A DNA stretch of 64,000 bases from Leptospira andrefontaineae (lineage in GTDB: Bacteria; Spirochaetota; Leptospiria; Leptospirales; Leptospiraceae). Made by a program: the position numbers and the translations under genes. The notes beneath the pieces are model-generated. The model made no database searches and was not told the DNA's origin. It saw nothing but the letters and a program-made list of their open reading frames with translations. This document shows positions 8,708-17,774 of the stretch, in pieces; the stretch's first letter is position 1; each line of letters opens with the position of its first letter. The stretch spans positions 186,001-250,000 of the forward strand of contig NZ_RQEY01000023.1 in assembly GCF_004770105.1 (NCBI RefSeq), read 5' to 3'.

Positions 8708-9859
8708 ATGAGCAGTACCGTTCGTAAAAAAGAAAGAAAGATACTCACCGGTGAATTTTGGACATCTAAACAAAGACAGTCTCATCCAATCCATTATGTG
8801 GTTAGTTATAGAGCTTCATTCAAACCTGAATTACCGGCCTTCTTCATTGGGAAATATTTAGAAAATCGAAAGGGAATCGTATTCGATCCTTTTGGTGGAA
8901 GAGGGACAACAGCTGTCCAGGCAAACTTAGAAGGTTATGCTGCCATCCATAATGATATCAGCCCTATGTCCTTATTCTTGGCGAAGTCCAGACAAACTGT
9001 ACCTTCTATCGAAAAACTGGAAAGGGCACTTGATTCTCTCAATCTAAGCTCCAAGATCCGGGAAGAAAAAGAAGACGAGGGTCTTTTACATTTTTATCAT
9101 AAAGATACTTTAAAAGAGATCAAAAACCTGAAAAAGATCCTTTTAGATTCGGATTCTTCTGAACTTAGATATTTAGGTCTGACTGCCTTATCCAGACTTC
9201 ACGGTCACAGTAACGGATTTTTTTCCGTTTATAGTTTTCCTCAGATTTCCATTCCTCCTTTGGCGCAAAAAAGAAATAATGAGAAAAGGGGAGTCGTTCC
9301 TGATTATAGAGAGGTTAAACCTAGAATTCTTCAAAAGATGAGAAGGGACCTGAAAGAATCTCTTACTCCTTTTTATCATGAGTTTTCTTCCAGAAACGAA
9401 TACACAAATCATTCTTCTTTGGATCTTTTTGGTTTAGAAGATGATTCGGTGGATCTCGTAGTGACCAGCCCTCCATTTTTGGACAAAGTGAATTACGAAG
9501 AGGATAATTGGCTTAGATATTGGTTTCTAGATATAGAACTGGAGAAGGACCAGAAGCCGAGTATTTTCGCGACTCTTGCCGGTTGGTGTGAATTTATCCA
9601 AGGAACCTTGGCGGAACTTTCCAGAGTGGTAAAACCCGGTGGAACTGTGGTCATGGAAGTGGGAGAAGTTCGAAAAGGGAAAACCGTTTTCAATTTGGAC
9701 GAATACGTGATCAAATGTGCTGAATCTACTGGTCTTGTTTGGGAAAATACGTATATCAATGACCAGAAGTTCACGAAACTTGCCAATTGTTGGAATGTTT
9801 CGAATAATGAGAAGGGTACAAACTCGAATCGCTGCGTGGTTTTTCGTAATCTGAAGTAA
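8708..9859 (+). CDS. Site-specific DNA methyltransferase (N4-cytosine or N6-adenine), orphan
   Basis: The protein has 383 residues. The SAM-binding motif [11 protein letters not shown] lies at about residues 60-70 and the catalytic motif TSPPF at about 252-256, with roughly 180 residues between them that include a possible target-recognition segment. The order (SAM motif, long insert, catalytic motif) is that of alpha-group amino-methyltransferases, and SPPF is common in N4-cytosine and some N6-adenine enzymes. The C-terminal part contains [19 protein letters not shown], a regular methyltransferase strand. No restriction endonuclease gene is adjacent, so it may be a solitary methylase. The recognition site is unknown. 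The ATG at 8708 follows GGCGGAG. Confidence 0.8.
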   Translation: MSSTVRKKERKILTGEFWTSKQRQSHPIHYVVSYRASFKPELPAFFIGKYLENRKGIVFDPFGGRGTTAVQANLEGYAAIHNDISPMSLFLAKSRQTVPSIEKLERALDSLNLSSKIREEKEDEGLLHFYHKDTLKEIKNLKKILLDSDSSELRYLGLTALSRLHGHSNGFFSVYSFPQISIPPLAQKRNNEKRGVVPDYREVKPRILQKMRRDLKESLTPFYHEFSSRNEYTNHSSLDLFGLEDDSVDLVVTSPPFLDKVNYEEDNWLRYWFLDIELEKDQKPSIFATLAGWCEFIQGTLAELSRVVKPGGTVVMEVGEVRKGKTVFNLDEYVIKCAESTGLVWENTYINDQKFTKLANCWNVSNNEKGTNSNRCVVFRNLK

Positions 9860-9977
9860 GAGTTTATTTCGCACAGAGCTCACGGAGAGCACAGAGCTGT
9901 TTTGTAGGAGTTCCTACATCAATAAATTCTCAGTATCCTCTGTGTCTCCTTCTTCCGAAAAACCGGTATTTTGTCTC

Positions 9978-10006
9978 AAAAATCCTTAAAACCCCTGAGG
10001 ATTTTT
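9978..10006 (+). terminator. Rho-independent terminator upstream of flgG
   Basis: AAAAATCCT at 9978-9986 pairs with AGGATTTTT at 9998-10006, and the T-run continues to 10007. It ends transcription arriving from the methyltransferase gene and isolates the flg operon. Just downstream, GCCGATAG at 10015-10022 resembles a flagellar sigma-28 -10 element, but I see no matching -35 at the right distance. Confidence 0.65.
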
Positions 10007-10048
10007 TGGGAATGGCCGATAGGTAAAGGGATCGAGGTATAAACTCAA

Positions 10049-10846
10049 ATGATGCGTTCCCTTTGGACTGCCGCGACCGGAATGATCGCTCAGCAATTTC
10101 ATATAGATACAATTTCCAACAACTTGGCAAACGTGAATACCACCGGTTTTAAAAAGAACCGCGCGGATTTTGAGGACTTAGTTTACCAACATATGGTTTT
10201 GGCAGGAACTCCTGCTACTTCCGTGAGTGAAATTCCTACAGGTGTGAATGTGGGTCACGGGGTGAGGGCGGCTGCTTCTCAGAAATTATTCGAGATCGGT
10301 TCCTTCCAGGCTACCGGCAATAAGCTGGATCTTGCGATCACAAGTGAGATGGGATTTTTCAAGATCCAAATGCCTGACGGAAGTTTTGCATTCACTCGTG
10401 ATGGTTCTTATAAGATCGATTCTAACCAACAAGTGGTAACATCTAACGGTTATTTGTTGGAGCCTCCTCTGATCCTTCCAGAAGGAGCGATCCTAAACAC
10501 TTTGATGATCTCCGAGCAGGGAGAAGTTACAGTAAAGATTGGAGCGGATATCCGTCCTACCGTGATCGGTCAGGTGGAATTATATCGTTTCGTGAACCCT
10601 GCGGGTCTTCAGGCGATCGGTAAAAACTTATTCCAAGAAACTGTTGCTTCCGGTCCTGAAATTCCCGGAACTCCCGGTATGGAAGGTTTCGGGAATGTTC
10701 TGCAAGGATTCTTGGAGATGTCTAACGTGAAAATCGTAGAAGAGATGGTGAATATGATCGTTGCTCAAAGAGCGTACGAGTCCAACTCGAAGGCTATCCA
10801 AACTTCGGATAACATGTTATCTACCGCGATCGGATTGAAACGTTAA
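10049..10846 (+). CDS. flgG: FlgG, flagellar basal-body distal rod protein
   Basis: The protein has 265 residues, the usual FlgG length. The N-terminus MMRSLWTAATGMIAQQ and the following [17 protein letters not shown] are the hallmark of rod/hook proteins. The C-terminus LQGFLEMSNVKIVEEM and AQRAYESNSKAIQTSD is the matching coiled segment of FlgG. It forms the distal rod of the periplasmic flagellum. The start is ATG 10049. It leads an operon with flgA five bases downstream, then flgH, flgI and flgJ. Confidence 0.95.
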   Translation: MMRSLWTAATGMIAQQFHIDTISNNLANVNTTGFKKNRADFEDLVYQHMVLAGTPATSVSEIPTGVNVGHGVRAAASQKLFEIGSFQATGNKLDLAITSEMGFFKIQMPDGSFAFTRDGSYKIDSNQQVVTSNGYLLEPPLILPEGAILNTLMISEQGEVTVKIGADIRPTVIGQVELYRFVNPAGLQAIGKNLFQETVASGPEIPGTPGMEGFGNVLQGFLEMSNVKIVEEMVNMIVAQRAYESNSKAIQTSDNMLSTAIGLKR

Positions 10847-10851
10847 TTAAT

Positions 10852-11760
10852 ATGAGTCTCCGCTTCTTTTTCTCATCCTGTATCTTAACCGGGCTTTTTG
10901 TGTCCGGTTTGGGAAAGATAGAAGGAATGGAAGCGGTATACCTGCGTGGAAAACTTCTAACCCAAAAGAAAGAAGTTTTACTTTCCGAGATCGCAAAACT
11001 TCCGGATGGGATGAAAGACAAAGTTGTATTACGGAATCTGAATGCTCCTGTTGTGATCCGTCCTGAAAACTTAAAAGAAGTTCTGGCAGGTATCCCTGTT
11101 TCCGGAAAGGAAACATTAGTTTTACCTTTGGATTCTGAATTGGATCCGGAAGACTTAGAAGAAAGTCTTAAAAAGGAAGTTTCTAAACTTCCTCAAGATA
11201 GAGAAGGGGATTTTAAAATTTCCTATTTGAGCGGAGAAAGATTTGTTCCAAGCCAAGGTGTGGAACTGAAATGGGCAGGTCTGCCTCAAGTCGTTCATCC
11301 GGGACAGATCGTAGCTTCTTTGGATTTTTATTTTGAGAGCAGAAAGGTTCATACCCAAAGGATCAAATTCAAATTAGAAAGAAGAACGAACGCACTTTTC
11401 GCCAAAAAAGAGATCCGCAAAGGACAAAAACTACAGGCAGACGATCTGGAAGAAAGAACTGTTTATATGGAAGAATCTTTTACCGACGGGATTTCCGGTA
11501 AGGATATTGGTTCCACTGCACTTAAGGACCTACTTCCAGGAGAACTTCTCCGCAAAAAACAATTTAGGTTCTTATTCGACGTACAAAGAGGCGGGGATGT
11601 GAACCTTGTTTATACCAAGGGAAATTTGGTTGTAAAATCCAAGACAAAAGCATTAAGTTCCGGTAATATTGGAGAGATCGTGGATGTTTCTTCTCATTCC
11701 AAAGAAGGAAAAATTTCCGCAAGAGTCGTGGAGAAGGGCACAGTCCTTTTAGAAAATTGA
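10852..11760 (+). CDS. flgA: FlgA, P-ring assembly chaperone
   Basis: The protein has 302 residues, somewhat long for FlgA because of an N-terminal extension of variable sequence after the signal peptide (RFFFSSCILTGLFVSGLG). The C-terminal ~130 residues form the SAF-type domain: the segment ALFAKKEIRKGQKLQADDLE and the later GELLRKKQF are typical. FlgA is periplasmic and assists assembly of FlgI into the P ring. It follows flgG by five bases and precedes flgH with one spare base, so it is part of one transcript. Confidence 0.85.
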   Translation: MSLRFFFSSCILTGLFVSGLGKIEGMEAVYLRGKLLTQKKEVLLSEIAKLPDGMKDKVVLRNLNAPVVIRPENLKEVLAGIPVSGKETLVLPLDSELDPEDLEESLKKEVSKLPQDREGDFKISYLSGERFVPSQGVELKWAGLPQVVHPGQIVASLDFYFESRKVHTQRIKFKLERRTNALFAKKEIRKGQKLQADDLEERTVYMEESFTDGISGKDIGSTALKDLLPGELLRKKQFRFLFDVQRGGDVNLVYTKGNLVVKSKTKALSSGNIGEIVDVSSHSKEGKISARVVEKGTVLLEN

Positions 11761-11761
11761 T

Positions 11762-12427
11762 ATGATCCGTAGTTTGAAATTTATACTTCCTAGTTTATTT
11801 TTATCCGGAATGATCGCTCTATTCGCTCAGGATTTATCCCAATGGCAGGATAAAAATCCTTACTCCAGAAGCCAAAATCTTAGAGTGGGAACTACTATAT
11901 TCGTAAAATTGAAAGAAGGTTTTACGGCAGAATTCGAGATTGAATCTACTGCAGATGAAAATATCACTATCAAGGCTGTTCCAGATAAAAAAGTGATCCC
12001 GGATAATCCCGCATATAATACGGACCGCACAATAGTTCGTAAGAATAAAGGTAAGATTAAATCATTAGGAAAATTGAAAGGGAATCTCACAGCTGTAGTC
12101 ACTGCGATAGATACAAACACTGGCCTTTTGACATTACAAGGACAACGTTCTTCTACTTATAATGGTGAACCTTCCCAAATTCTTTTGACCGGAAGACTAT
12201 CTCCTGAATTCATTGCCAGAGACAATTCTGTGGATGCGGATCGAATTGCCGATTTGCAGATCCAATTTACCGGAAGAATTGAACCTAAAAATCTGCAACC
12301 TCCTATCACTTTAAAAACGATCAATAATCCTGATGGAACTGTTACCGTTAAGGCGGAACTTTCAGAAGAAGAAAAACAAAGATATATTCTGGATCAGTTG
12401 AATCGTTTGTTAGGAGAATCTAAATGA
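11762..12427 (+). CDS. flgH: FlgH, flagellar L-ring protein homologue
   Basis: The protein has 221 residues. After a cleavable-type signal peptide (IRSLKFILPSLFLSGMIALF) the mature region NPYSRSQNLRVGTTIFVKL and the later GNLTAVVTAIDTNTGLLTLQ match the FlgH core. No cysteine is present near the end of the signal peptide, whereas FlgH of Gram-negative bacteria with external flagella is a lipoprotein. This fits a flagellum that does not cross the outer membrane. The stop overlaps the flgI start (ATGA). The assignment rests on motif resemblance and operon position. Confidence 0.85.
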   Translation: MIRSLKFILPSLFLSGMIALFAQDLSQWQDKNPYSRSQNLRVGTTIFVKLKEGFTAEFEIESTADENITIKAVPDKKVIPDNPAYNTDRTIVRKNKGKIKSLGKLKGNLTAVVTAIDTNTGLLTLQGQRSSTYNGEPSQILLTGRLSPEFIARDNSVDADRIADLQIQFTGRIEPKNLQPPITLKTINNPDGTVTVKAELSEEEKQRYILDQLNRLLGESK

Positions 12428-13491
12428 AAAGAGCAATTTTACTTTTTATAATATTCTCTCTATCTATTTCCGGGGCGGAAGTTCGCCTCAAAGATTTAGC
12501 TAAGATAGAAGGTATCAGAGATAATCAGATCACCGGTTACGGGATTGTGGTTGGACTTCCTGGAACGGGAGATTCTAAAACTCCAATGACAACTGAGAGT
12601 ATGAAAAACTACCTCAAAAATTTGGGTGTGGATGCGAATCTTAAACCGGAACAAACTAAGAACATCGCATCCGTATTAATTACTGCTAATATTCCATCCT
12701 ATGCTCGAAAAGGGGATAGATTGGATGTGACTGTTTCTTCTATAGGAGACGCAAAATCTTTGGAAGGAGGAGTTCTTCTTCAATCTCCTTTAAAAACTGC
12801 GAACGACAAAATTTATGCAGTAGCAAGCGGAGTTATCTCTTTCGGCGGGAAAGAAAACAGTGCAGGAGGCCTCGGTAGAGCTTCCAAAAAAACTGTGGGG
12901 ATAGTCCATGCAGGTGCAATCGTAGAAACTGAATTAAAAGAAGATTTCTTTTCCAACCAAAGAGTAGTCATTCGTTTGAATAGCCAAGACTTCTCTTTGA
13001 TGAATAATGTAGTGAATCGTATCAAAGAAACTGTTCCAGAAAAATTCGGATTAAAAGCAGACTCCATCCAAGCTTTAACTCCCTCTGAGATTGTGATAGA
13101 AGTAGGCGCAGGCTTCTCTGCGAAATCTCCAGGTTTACTTAATCTTCTCTCCGATCTGGAAAACATCACCGTAGAATCAAATCCAAGAGCTAAAGTTGTG
13201 ATCAACGAAAGATCCGGTGTCATCGTAATGGGCGGAAACATCTCAATCGATGAAGTAGCAGTTGCCAGATCCGGTTTAAGTCTTTCCGTCGCAGATAAGA
13301 ACAGAAGACCTACAAGACTGAGTGGGGAAAAACCTCCCACAAAAGAATCTTTCGTGATAGAAGAGGCTACTCAAGTCTCCGATGTAGTGGAAGCATTGAA
13401 TAAAGTAGGAGCTTCTACAAAAGATATCATAGCAATTTTAGAAGCATTGAAGGCGGCAGGTGCACTTCATGCGGAACTGGAGATACAATAA
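12424..13491 (+). CDS. flgI: FlgI, flagellar P-ring protein
   Basis: The protein has 355 residues, typical for FlgI. It has a signal peptide followed by EVRLKDLAKIEGIRDNQITG and GYGIVVGLPGTGDS, the highly conserved N-terminal FlgI signature. Near the C-terminus, VSDVVEALNKVGASTKDIIA and ILEALKAAGALHAELEIQ are equally characteristic. It polymerises in the periplasm around the rod at the peptidoglycan. The start overlaps the end of flgH by four bases and the stop codon shares a base with the flgJ start. Confidence 0.95.
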   Translation: MKRAILLFIIFSLSISGAEVRLKDLAKIEGIRDNQITGYGIVVGLPGTGDSKTPMTTESMKNYLKNLGVDANLKPEQTKNIASVLITANIPSYARKGDRLDVTVSSIGDAKSLEGGVLLQSPLKTANDKIYAVASGVISFGGKENSAGGLGRASKKTVGIVHAGAIVETELKEDFFSNQRVVIRLNSQDFSLMNNVVNRIKETVPEKFGLKADSIQALTPSEIVIEVGAGFSAKSPGLLNLLSDLENITVESNPRAKVVINERSGVIVMGGNISIDEVAVARSGLSLSVADKNRRPTRLSGEKPPTKESFVIEEATQVSDVVEALNKVGASTKDIIAILEALKAAGALHAELEIQ

Positions 13492-13961
13492 TGATAGATA
13501 AAATCCAAGACTATCGTTCTAAATTGGATCTTACAGAAAGGCCGGAAGTCCAAAAACTTTTACGTGAAGAAAAAAATGCAAAACCGGGCCAAAGTTTTCC
13601 GGATCAATTAAGAGAAGAGTTTAATAATACTTTATCCGGAAAGGTTTCCTCTTCTGAGGTGAGAATGCCTCATAATATTAAAGAAGAGATCGCTGCAGAC
13701 CCATATCGTAAGAAGTTATTCGATGCTTCCGGTGAATTTGAATCCATCTTTGTAAAGATGATGTTGAAGGAAATGAAATCCACAGTCCATAAGTCCGGAC
13801 TTATAGACGGCGGTTACGCAGAAGAAATTTTCGAAGATATGCTTTATGACGAATATTCCAAGAATTTATCTGCGAATTCTTCTTTGGGATTGGCGGAACA
13901 GATCTACCAATCTTTGTCTTCTAATCTTCCGCCGATCTCTAAACTGAATTCGAAAGTTTAA
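13491..13961 (+). CDS. flgJ: FlgJ-type rod assembly protein (rod-binding domain only)
   Basis: The protein has 156 residues. The segment FDASGEFESIFVKMMLKEMK followed by GGYAEEIFEDMLYDEYSKN is the N-terminal rod-binding domain of FlgJ. The C-terminal muramidase domain of enterobacterial FlgJ is absent, as in many non-proteobacterial FlgJ proteins, so peptidoglycan clearance must come from another enzyme. It overlaps the flgI stop by one base and ends the operon. Confidence 0.88.
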   Translation: MIDKIQDYRSKLDLTERPEVQKLLREEKNAKPGQSFPDQLREEFNNTLSGKVSSSEVRMPHNIKEEIAADPYRKKLFDASGEFESIFVKMMLKEMKSTVHKSGLIDGGYAEEIFEDMLYDEYSKNLSANSSLGLAEQIYQSLSSNLPPISKLNSKV

Positions 13962-14014
13962 TAAAGTTTATTCGCTCCTGGTCTCTTTCTTTGGACTTAA
14001 CGAACTAAACTTTA

Positions 14015-14044
14015 TTGACATTTACCTGGTTCGTTATGTAAACT
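14015..14044 (+). promoter_or_regulatory. Sigma-70-type promoter with flanking inverted repeat
   Basis: TTGACA at 14015-14020 and TAAACT at 14039-14044 with an 18-base spacer and an upstream TATG form a plausible promoter for the membrane-protein/histidine-kinase pair. TAACGAAC at 13999-14006 and GTTCGTTA at 14029-14036 are inverted repeats that bracket the -35, and could bind a regulator or form the terminator of the flg operon. Confidence 0.5.
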
Positions 14045-14059
14045 AATCTTCCGGTTTGT

Positions 14060-14329
14060 ATGATACAAATCAGTGAAATTCTAAATCTAATTTTTGACTC
14101 CATAGGTTTGGTTACGATAGTCGCTCTTTATCGGATCGGACTCATACCAAAATATAAATATCTATTTATTGGATTCCTATGTGTCTGGTTTAGCAGCCTG
14201 TTTACAGTTTTGGAAGGTTTTTTCTGGCCTGTATTCTTGAATTTCCTCGAACATTTCACTTTCTTATTATCTGGAGCCTTCTTTCTATTCGGGATAAACG
14301 TTTATTTTTTAAAAAGGCGGGAAGTCTGA
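14060..14329 (+). CDS. Small membrane protein paired with histidine kinase
   Basis: This 89-residue protein is almost entirely three hydrophobic helices with a short basic C-terminus (LKRREV). No family is recognised. One base separates its stop from the start of the kinase gene, so it is probably cotranscribed and could form part of the kinase's sensory membrane unit. Confidence 0.6.
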   Translation: MIQISEILNLIFDSIGLVTIVALYRIGLIPKYKYLFIGFLCVWFSSLFTVLEGFFWPVFLNFLEHFTFLLSGAFFLFGINVYFLKRREV

Positions 14330-14330
14330 A

Positions 14331-15281
14331 ATGAACGTTATATCGATTATGAGTTTGGCGACTTTTTTCCTATATGCGATTTCTTTAACTCTATTGATCA
14401 GAAGTATATTGAAAAATCATGTTATGTTCGGGCCTGGAGTATTTGCGGCCGCGGCTCTTTCTACAGGATTTTTTGTATGTGTTTCTAATTTTTTAGAACA
14501 TTCGGGCATCAGTGATATTTTAGATGATTATGAAGGGTTTGCTCGAGATCTTTTTGTAATGTTTCTCCTGATCTTTTTATATGTGGATTCGATGCATAGG
14601 GAACAGGCAAAAAGAGAGAAGGATCAAAAAAGAATACAAAACGAGCTTAAGGAAAAAGCGTTCTTGCTTACTGAGATCCATCATAGAGTAAATAATAATC
14701 TACAGATAGTTTCGAGCCTTCTTTCAATGCAAAGAGCGAATAAGGAAGACGAGAATATTTCGGAGGCTCTTAGGATCGCACAGAATCGGATCCAGTCTAT
14801 CGCAAAGATCCATCAGATTATCTATGATTCTAATAATCTTTTGCAGATCGGGGCCGAATCAATTTTAGATCCTGTAATTCAAAATCTGGAAAATACTTAT
14901 AAGAATAAATCCGGGAAAATTTCAGTTAATATTGAAATAGATAAGAATATTAAATTGGATCCGGATACTGCTATGCCTCTCGGCCTGATTTTAAATGAAC
15001 TCGTTACAAACTCCTTGAAACATGCATTCTGTGAAGGAGAAAGCGGTGAGATTTCCGTTCGATTGGAACAGGATGATAAAAATCTAATATTGTCCGTTTC
15101 CGATTCGGGGAAAGGGATCGAAGATTCAACCAACCAGACAGAAGGGATCGGGATGAAACTTGTGGAAAGTTTAGTCCTGCAGATAAGAGGAAGTGTTCTT
15201 GTGGATTCTAAAGAGGGAATGTCCGTAAGGATTGTGGTTCCTAAGGAAGGAAAACCGAGTATAGTATTTACTCTTCCTTAG
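14331..15281 (+). CDS. Membrane-bound sensor histidine kinase (HisKA_2 type)
   Basis: The protein has 316 residues. Three hydrophobic segments occupy about the first 85. The phosphoacceptor block LTEIHHRVNNNLQIVSSLLS carries the HHRVKNNLQ-like signature of the HisKA_2/HWE group; the phosphorylated His is probably the second His of HHRV. The ATPase domain follows: LNELVTNSLKHAF (N box), DSGKGI (G1) and EGIGMKLVESL (G2). No periplasmic sensor domain is present, so signals may be sensed in the membrane or by the 89-residue partner. No response regulator is adjacent. Confidence 0.85.
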   Translation: MNVISIMSLATFFLYAISLTLLIRSILKNHVMFGPGVFAAAALSTGFFVCVSNFLEHSGISDILDDYEGFARDLFVMFLLIFLYVDSMHREQAKREKDQKRIQNELKEKAFLLTEIHHRVNNNLQIVSSLLSMQRANKEDENISEALRIAQNRIQSIAKIHQIIYDSNNLLQIGAESILDPVIQNLENTYKNKSGKISVNIEIDKNIKLDPDTAMPLGLILNELVTNSLKHAFCEGESGEISVRLEQDDKNLILSVSDSGKGIEDSTNQTEGIGMKLVESLVLQIRGSVLVDSKEGMSVRIVVPKEGKPSIVFTLP

Positions 15282-15294
15282 GAAATTTTAAAGG

Positions 15295-15504
15295 TTAATC
15301 GACTTTTGGTTTTTTTACGGAAAGAAATAAAAGGATGATCCATCCTATAACTGTCCATCCTAAAAATAAATTGAGGACAGGGATTAATATTAAATTCTTC
15401 TTTTTGACGATTGCCACGATAGAAGGAAGAAAATACATCCCAATAAAAGGCAGAAGGAACACAATTTCAAAAATGCTTAAATTACCTATAAATCCAAATA
15501 TCAT
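15295..15504 (-). CDS. Superinfection-immunity-like small membrane protein
   Basis: This 69-residue protein has two hydrophobic helices. The segment LPSIVAIVKKKNLILIPVLN followed by LFLGWTVIGWIILLF matches the LNxFLGWTxIGW core of the small protein family named after phage T4 Imm (superinfection immunity). In bacterial chromosomes this family is widespread and its role is mostly unknown, so a phage-exclusion function should not be assumed. It follows the YihY-like gene by 17 bases on the same strand and may be the last gene of that operon. Confidence 0.75.
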   Translation of the reverse strand: MIFGFIGNLSIFEIVFLLPFIGMYFLPSIVAIVKKKNLILIPVLNLFLGWTVIGWIILLFLSVKKPKVD

Positions 15505-15521
15505 AGTTACCTCTAATATTA

Positions 15522-17774
15522 CTATTCAATCAGGTCCCTAAAACAGACAGAATCCAAATCTTTCTGCAAAGAAGTTTCTGCCTTATCCATTTTCTCTCGA
15601 ACTTTGTCCGGATACACATGAAAAGAAGGATCTTCTTTTAATAGAGGCTCAGGTATTCTGCGATAAAAATCTCCCAGGGTCAGATCTTCTCCCGATACCA
15701 CTGGCAACCAGGCACCACCTTCATTTGTTTCTACAAGTAGGCCTGCTTCGGATAATGTTTTAGTAAGCCTTGGGATCTCTTCTGCATGAAGGCCTGATTT
15801 GATCGCGAGGTCTCCGCTTCGAGGGGAAATTTTACTTTCTTTTTGGACCAAGTAGACTGCTTTCAAGACTCCGATCAACTTTCTGAACTCATAGCTAAAT
15901 GCAGTATGATGTTCTTCTATCAATTGAAAAGGTGCGTAGTATCTTTCCGGATATTGAACGCAGGCGGTAACTTCTGCGCCAAATAGAACGATCAATGATA
16001 ATGAATACACTCCAATCAGGAAAATAGGTATGGAAGCGAGTGCCTTGTACACTATCATTGTAGTTTCGGAGAAGGAGGTGATATACACCTGAAAGCCATA
16101 CAGGAAGGCCAAAAAGATCACACTCGTAAATCCTGCTCCCCAAGAAGATGCCCTGATTGGGACCTTTGTGTTCGGGATCAAAGTAAATAAAGCCAAAAAG
16201 AAAAGCCAGATCCCTATTAATGGAAAGAAGAATTTTAGAATATTATAAGGTGAGAATACTGACTCTCCTCCTTGTAGGATGATCGTTTCGTATTTAACAT
16301 CCTTATATTCCGAAAGACTGATCTTTCTATATTCTCCTATATTCAATAATCTGAATCTTCCATTTTCACTTCTGTCCAATAGTCCGGAGGCGAAAACTTT
16401 TCCTTTAGCCGGGATATAAAAAGTATTCCAATGTTCTCCGCCATCAATGGAGACTAGGATATTCCCGAGAGCATCCAAAAGGAAAATGTCCGCTGATTCT
16501 TCGTTTTCTATGGACCAGACTTTAGTAAATGTGTATCTTTTATGGCTGAGATTTTTCCAGGAATAACCGCCATCTTCTGTTTTGAAAACGGAACCTCTTT
16601 CTCCCGTTACAAAAAATTCTCCCGGTCTGATCCGATGAATATCTTTTAAGCCGTGGCCCGTGATCTTGGTTGCATTCCAAGTATATCCACCGTCTTCACT
16701 TTTCCAAACATTCCCATCTTCATCCACTATGTATCCGAGATAAGGTTCAGGAAAATAGACACGGTTTGCACGTATTTTTAGAACATTTGTGAATACCGGT
16801 TTATAACTTCTTCCTTGGGTGAAAAAATGTAGGACTTCCCCGTTGGAGAAGATTAAATAGAAATTGCCTTCGTTGATATATTCAAAATCTTTAAAATTAG
16901 AATTATCGAAATAGATTGCATTCCATACGGAACCATCTACCGGTTTGGAAAGGAATAATCCATTTTCGGAAAGTGCATATACTTTTCCATCTTTGATAGA
17001 AACTCTAACAAAATTCTCTTTGGAAATGTCCGGCTTTTCGCAGAAGTCTACACGGACACCGAAGGAATCAAGACAGCGAATATTTTTAAGATCTATGTCT
17101 TTCTCGTCTAGATAATAGTCCTTTTTGAGACCTGAATCCATTCGGAATAATGTGCCATTCTCACCAGCGATCCAAATATGATTTTCTGAGTCCTTGTCCA
17201 TACTCAGATAATGAGGCGGGCGAAATACATCCGTTACTTTTTTAGCAAGATTGTCGCCGATCACTAAGAGCAAAGGACCGATAGAAAGAACAAAAAAGTA
17301 AAATACGAATTCTTGTAGAACGGATCTTTTTTCTTCTATCCTCCAGATGGAGTTAAAGGAGTTTTCTAAAGATCTTAGTACAGTGGTTGCGGAGAAGACT
17401 AAAAGAATAAAACCGATTGCGCCGATCTGTCTAGCAGCATCTATTAGTTCTCCCAGGGTATCCAGGTACGGATTGATATCTAAGTTGATATTACTTACTA
17501 AGAAAAATGCATTAATTTTATCGAATATTTCTTCTTTACGATTGTCCAATCCTGAAGTGATCGTTAAAAGGGAAAGTGCTACTACAAGCATCGGGATCAA
17601 AGAAACGATTGTGGTATAAGAAATACCAGAGGCCTTGATAAGACATTCGTCTTTGGCAAAACGATAGGCGGAAGCCGCTAAAACACGGACCGTAAAGTTC
17701 AGTTTTCTTCCTAAACCTGCGTCGGGAATATAATCAAAAAATCTACTATACTTTGTATTCGGATGAGAATTCAT
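15522..17774 (-). CDS. YihY/BrkB-family membrane protein with inserted beta-propeller domain
   Basis: The protein has 750 residues; ordinary YihY proteins have about 280-420. Residues ~30-185 are the first half of the YihY/BrkB fold (AKDECLIKASGISYTTIVSL, then FSATTVLRSLENSFNSIW). Residues ~188-505 are an insert made of repeated short blades such as GNVWKSEDGGYTW, GSVFKTEDGGYSW and GNILVSIDGGEHW, the BNR/Ycf48-like propeller signature. The fold then resumes (FFFPLIGIWLFFLALFTLIP, then GAEVTACVQYPERYY), followed by a C-terminal winged-helix-like segment. The insert sits in the loop between two membrane helices, so the propeller should face the periplasm if topology follows the family. The start overlaps the preceding methyltransferase stop by four bases. 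Confidence 0.85.
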   Translation of the reverse strand: MNSHPNTKYSRFFDYIPDAGLGRKLNFTVRVLAASAYRFAKDECLIKASGISYTTIVSLIPMLVVALSLLTITSGLDNRKEEIFDKINAFFLVSNINLDINPYLDTLGELIDAARQIGAIGFILLVFSATTVLRSLENSFNSIWRIEEKRSVLQEFVFYFFVLSIGPLLLVIGDNLAKKVTDVFRPPHYLSMDKDSENHIWIAGENGTLFRMDSGLKKDYYLDEKDIDLKNIRCLDSFGVRVDFCEKPDISKENFVRVSIKDGKVYALSENGLFLSKPVDGSVWNAIYFDNSNFKDFEYINEGNFYLIFSNGEVLHFFTQGRSYKPVFTNVLKIRANRVYFPEPYLGYIVDEDGNVWKSEDGGYTWNATKITGHGLKDIHRIRPGEFFVTGERGSVFKTEDGGYSWKNLSHKRYTFTKVWSIENEESADIFLLDALGNILVSIDGGEHWNTFYIPAKGKVFASGLLDRSENGRFRLLNIGEYRKISLSEYKDVKYETIILQGGESVFSPYNILKFFFPLIGIWLFFLALFTLIPNTKVPIRASSWGAGFTSVIFLAFLYGFQVYITSFSETTMIVYKALASIPIFLIGVYSLSLIVLFGAEVTACVQYPERYYAPFQLIEEHHTAFSYEFRKLIGVLKAVYLVQKESKISPRSGDLAIKSGLHAEEIPRLTKTLSEAGLLVETNEGGAWLPVVSGEDLTLGDFYRRIPEPLLKEDPSFHVYPDKVREKMDKAETSLQKDLDSVCFRDLIE

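Noticed and set aside
9871..9898. GCACAGAGCT repeated twice and a TGTAGGA/TCCTACA palindrome nearby, as a possible CRISPR or regulatory array
   Set aside because: Only two short units and one small palindrome, with no regular spacer or further copies.
10015..10022. GCCGATAG as a sigma-28 promoter for flgG
   Set aside because: Only the -10 half resembles the consensus. The nearest TAAA is 24 bases upstream rather than about 15.
15295..15504. Phage-defence role for the superinfection-immunity-like protein
   Set aside because: The family is named after a phage protein but is common in chromosomes without phage context, and nothing phage-like is nearby.
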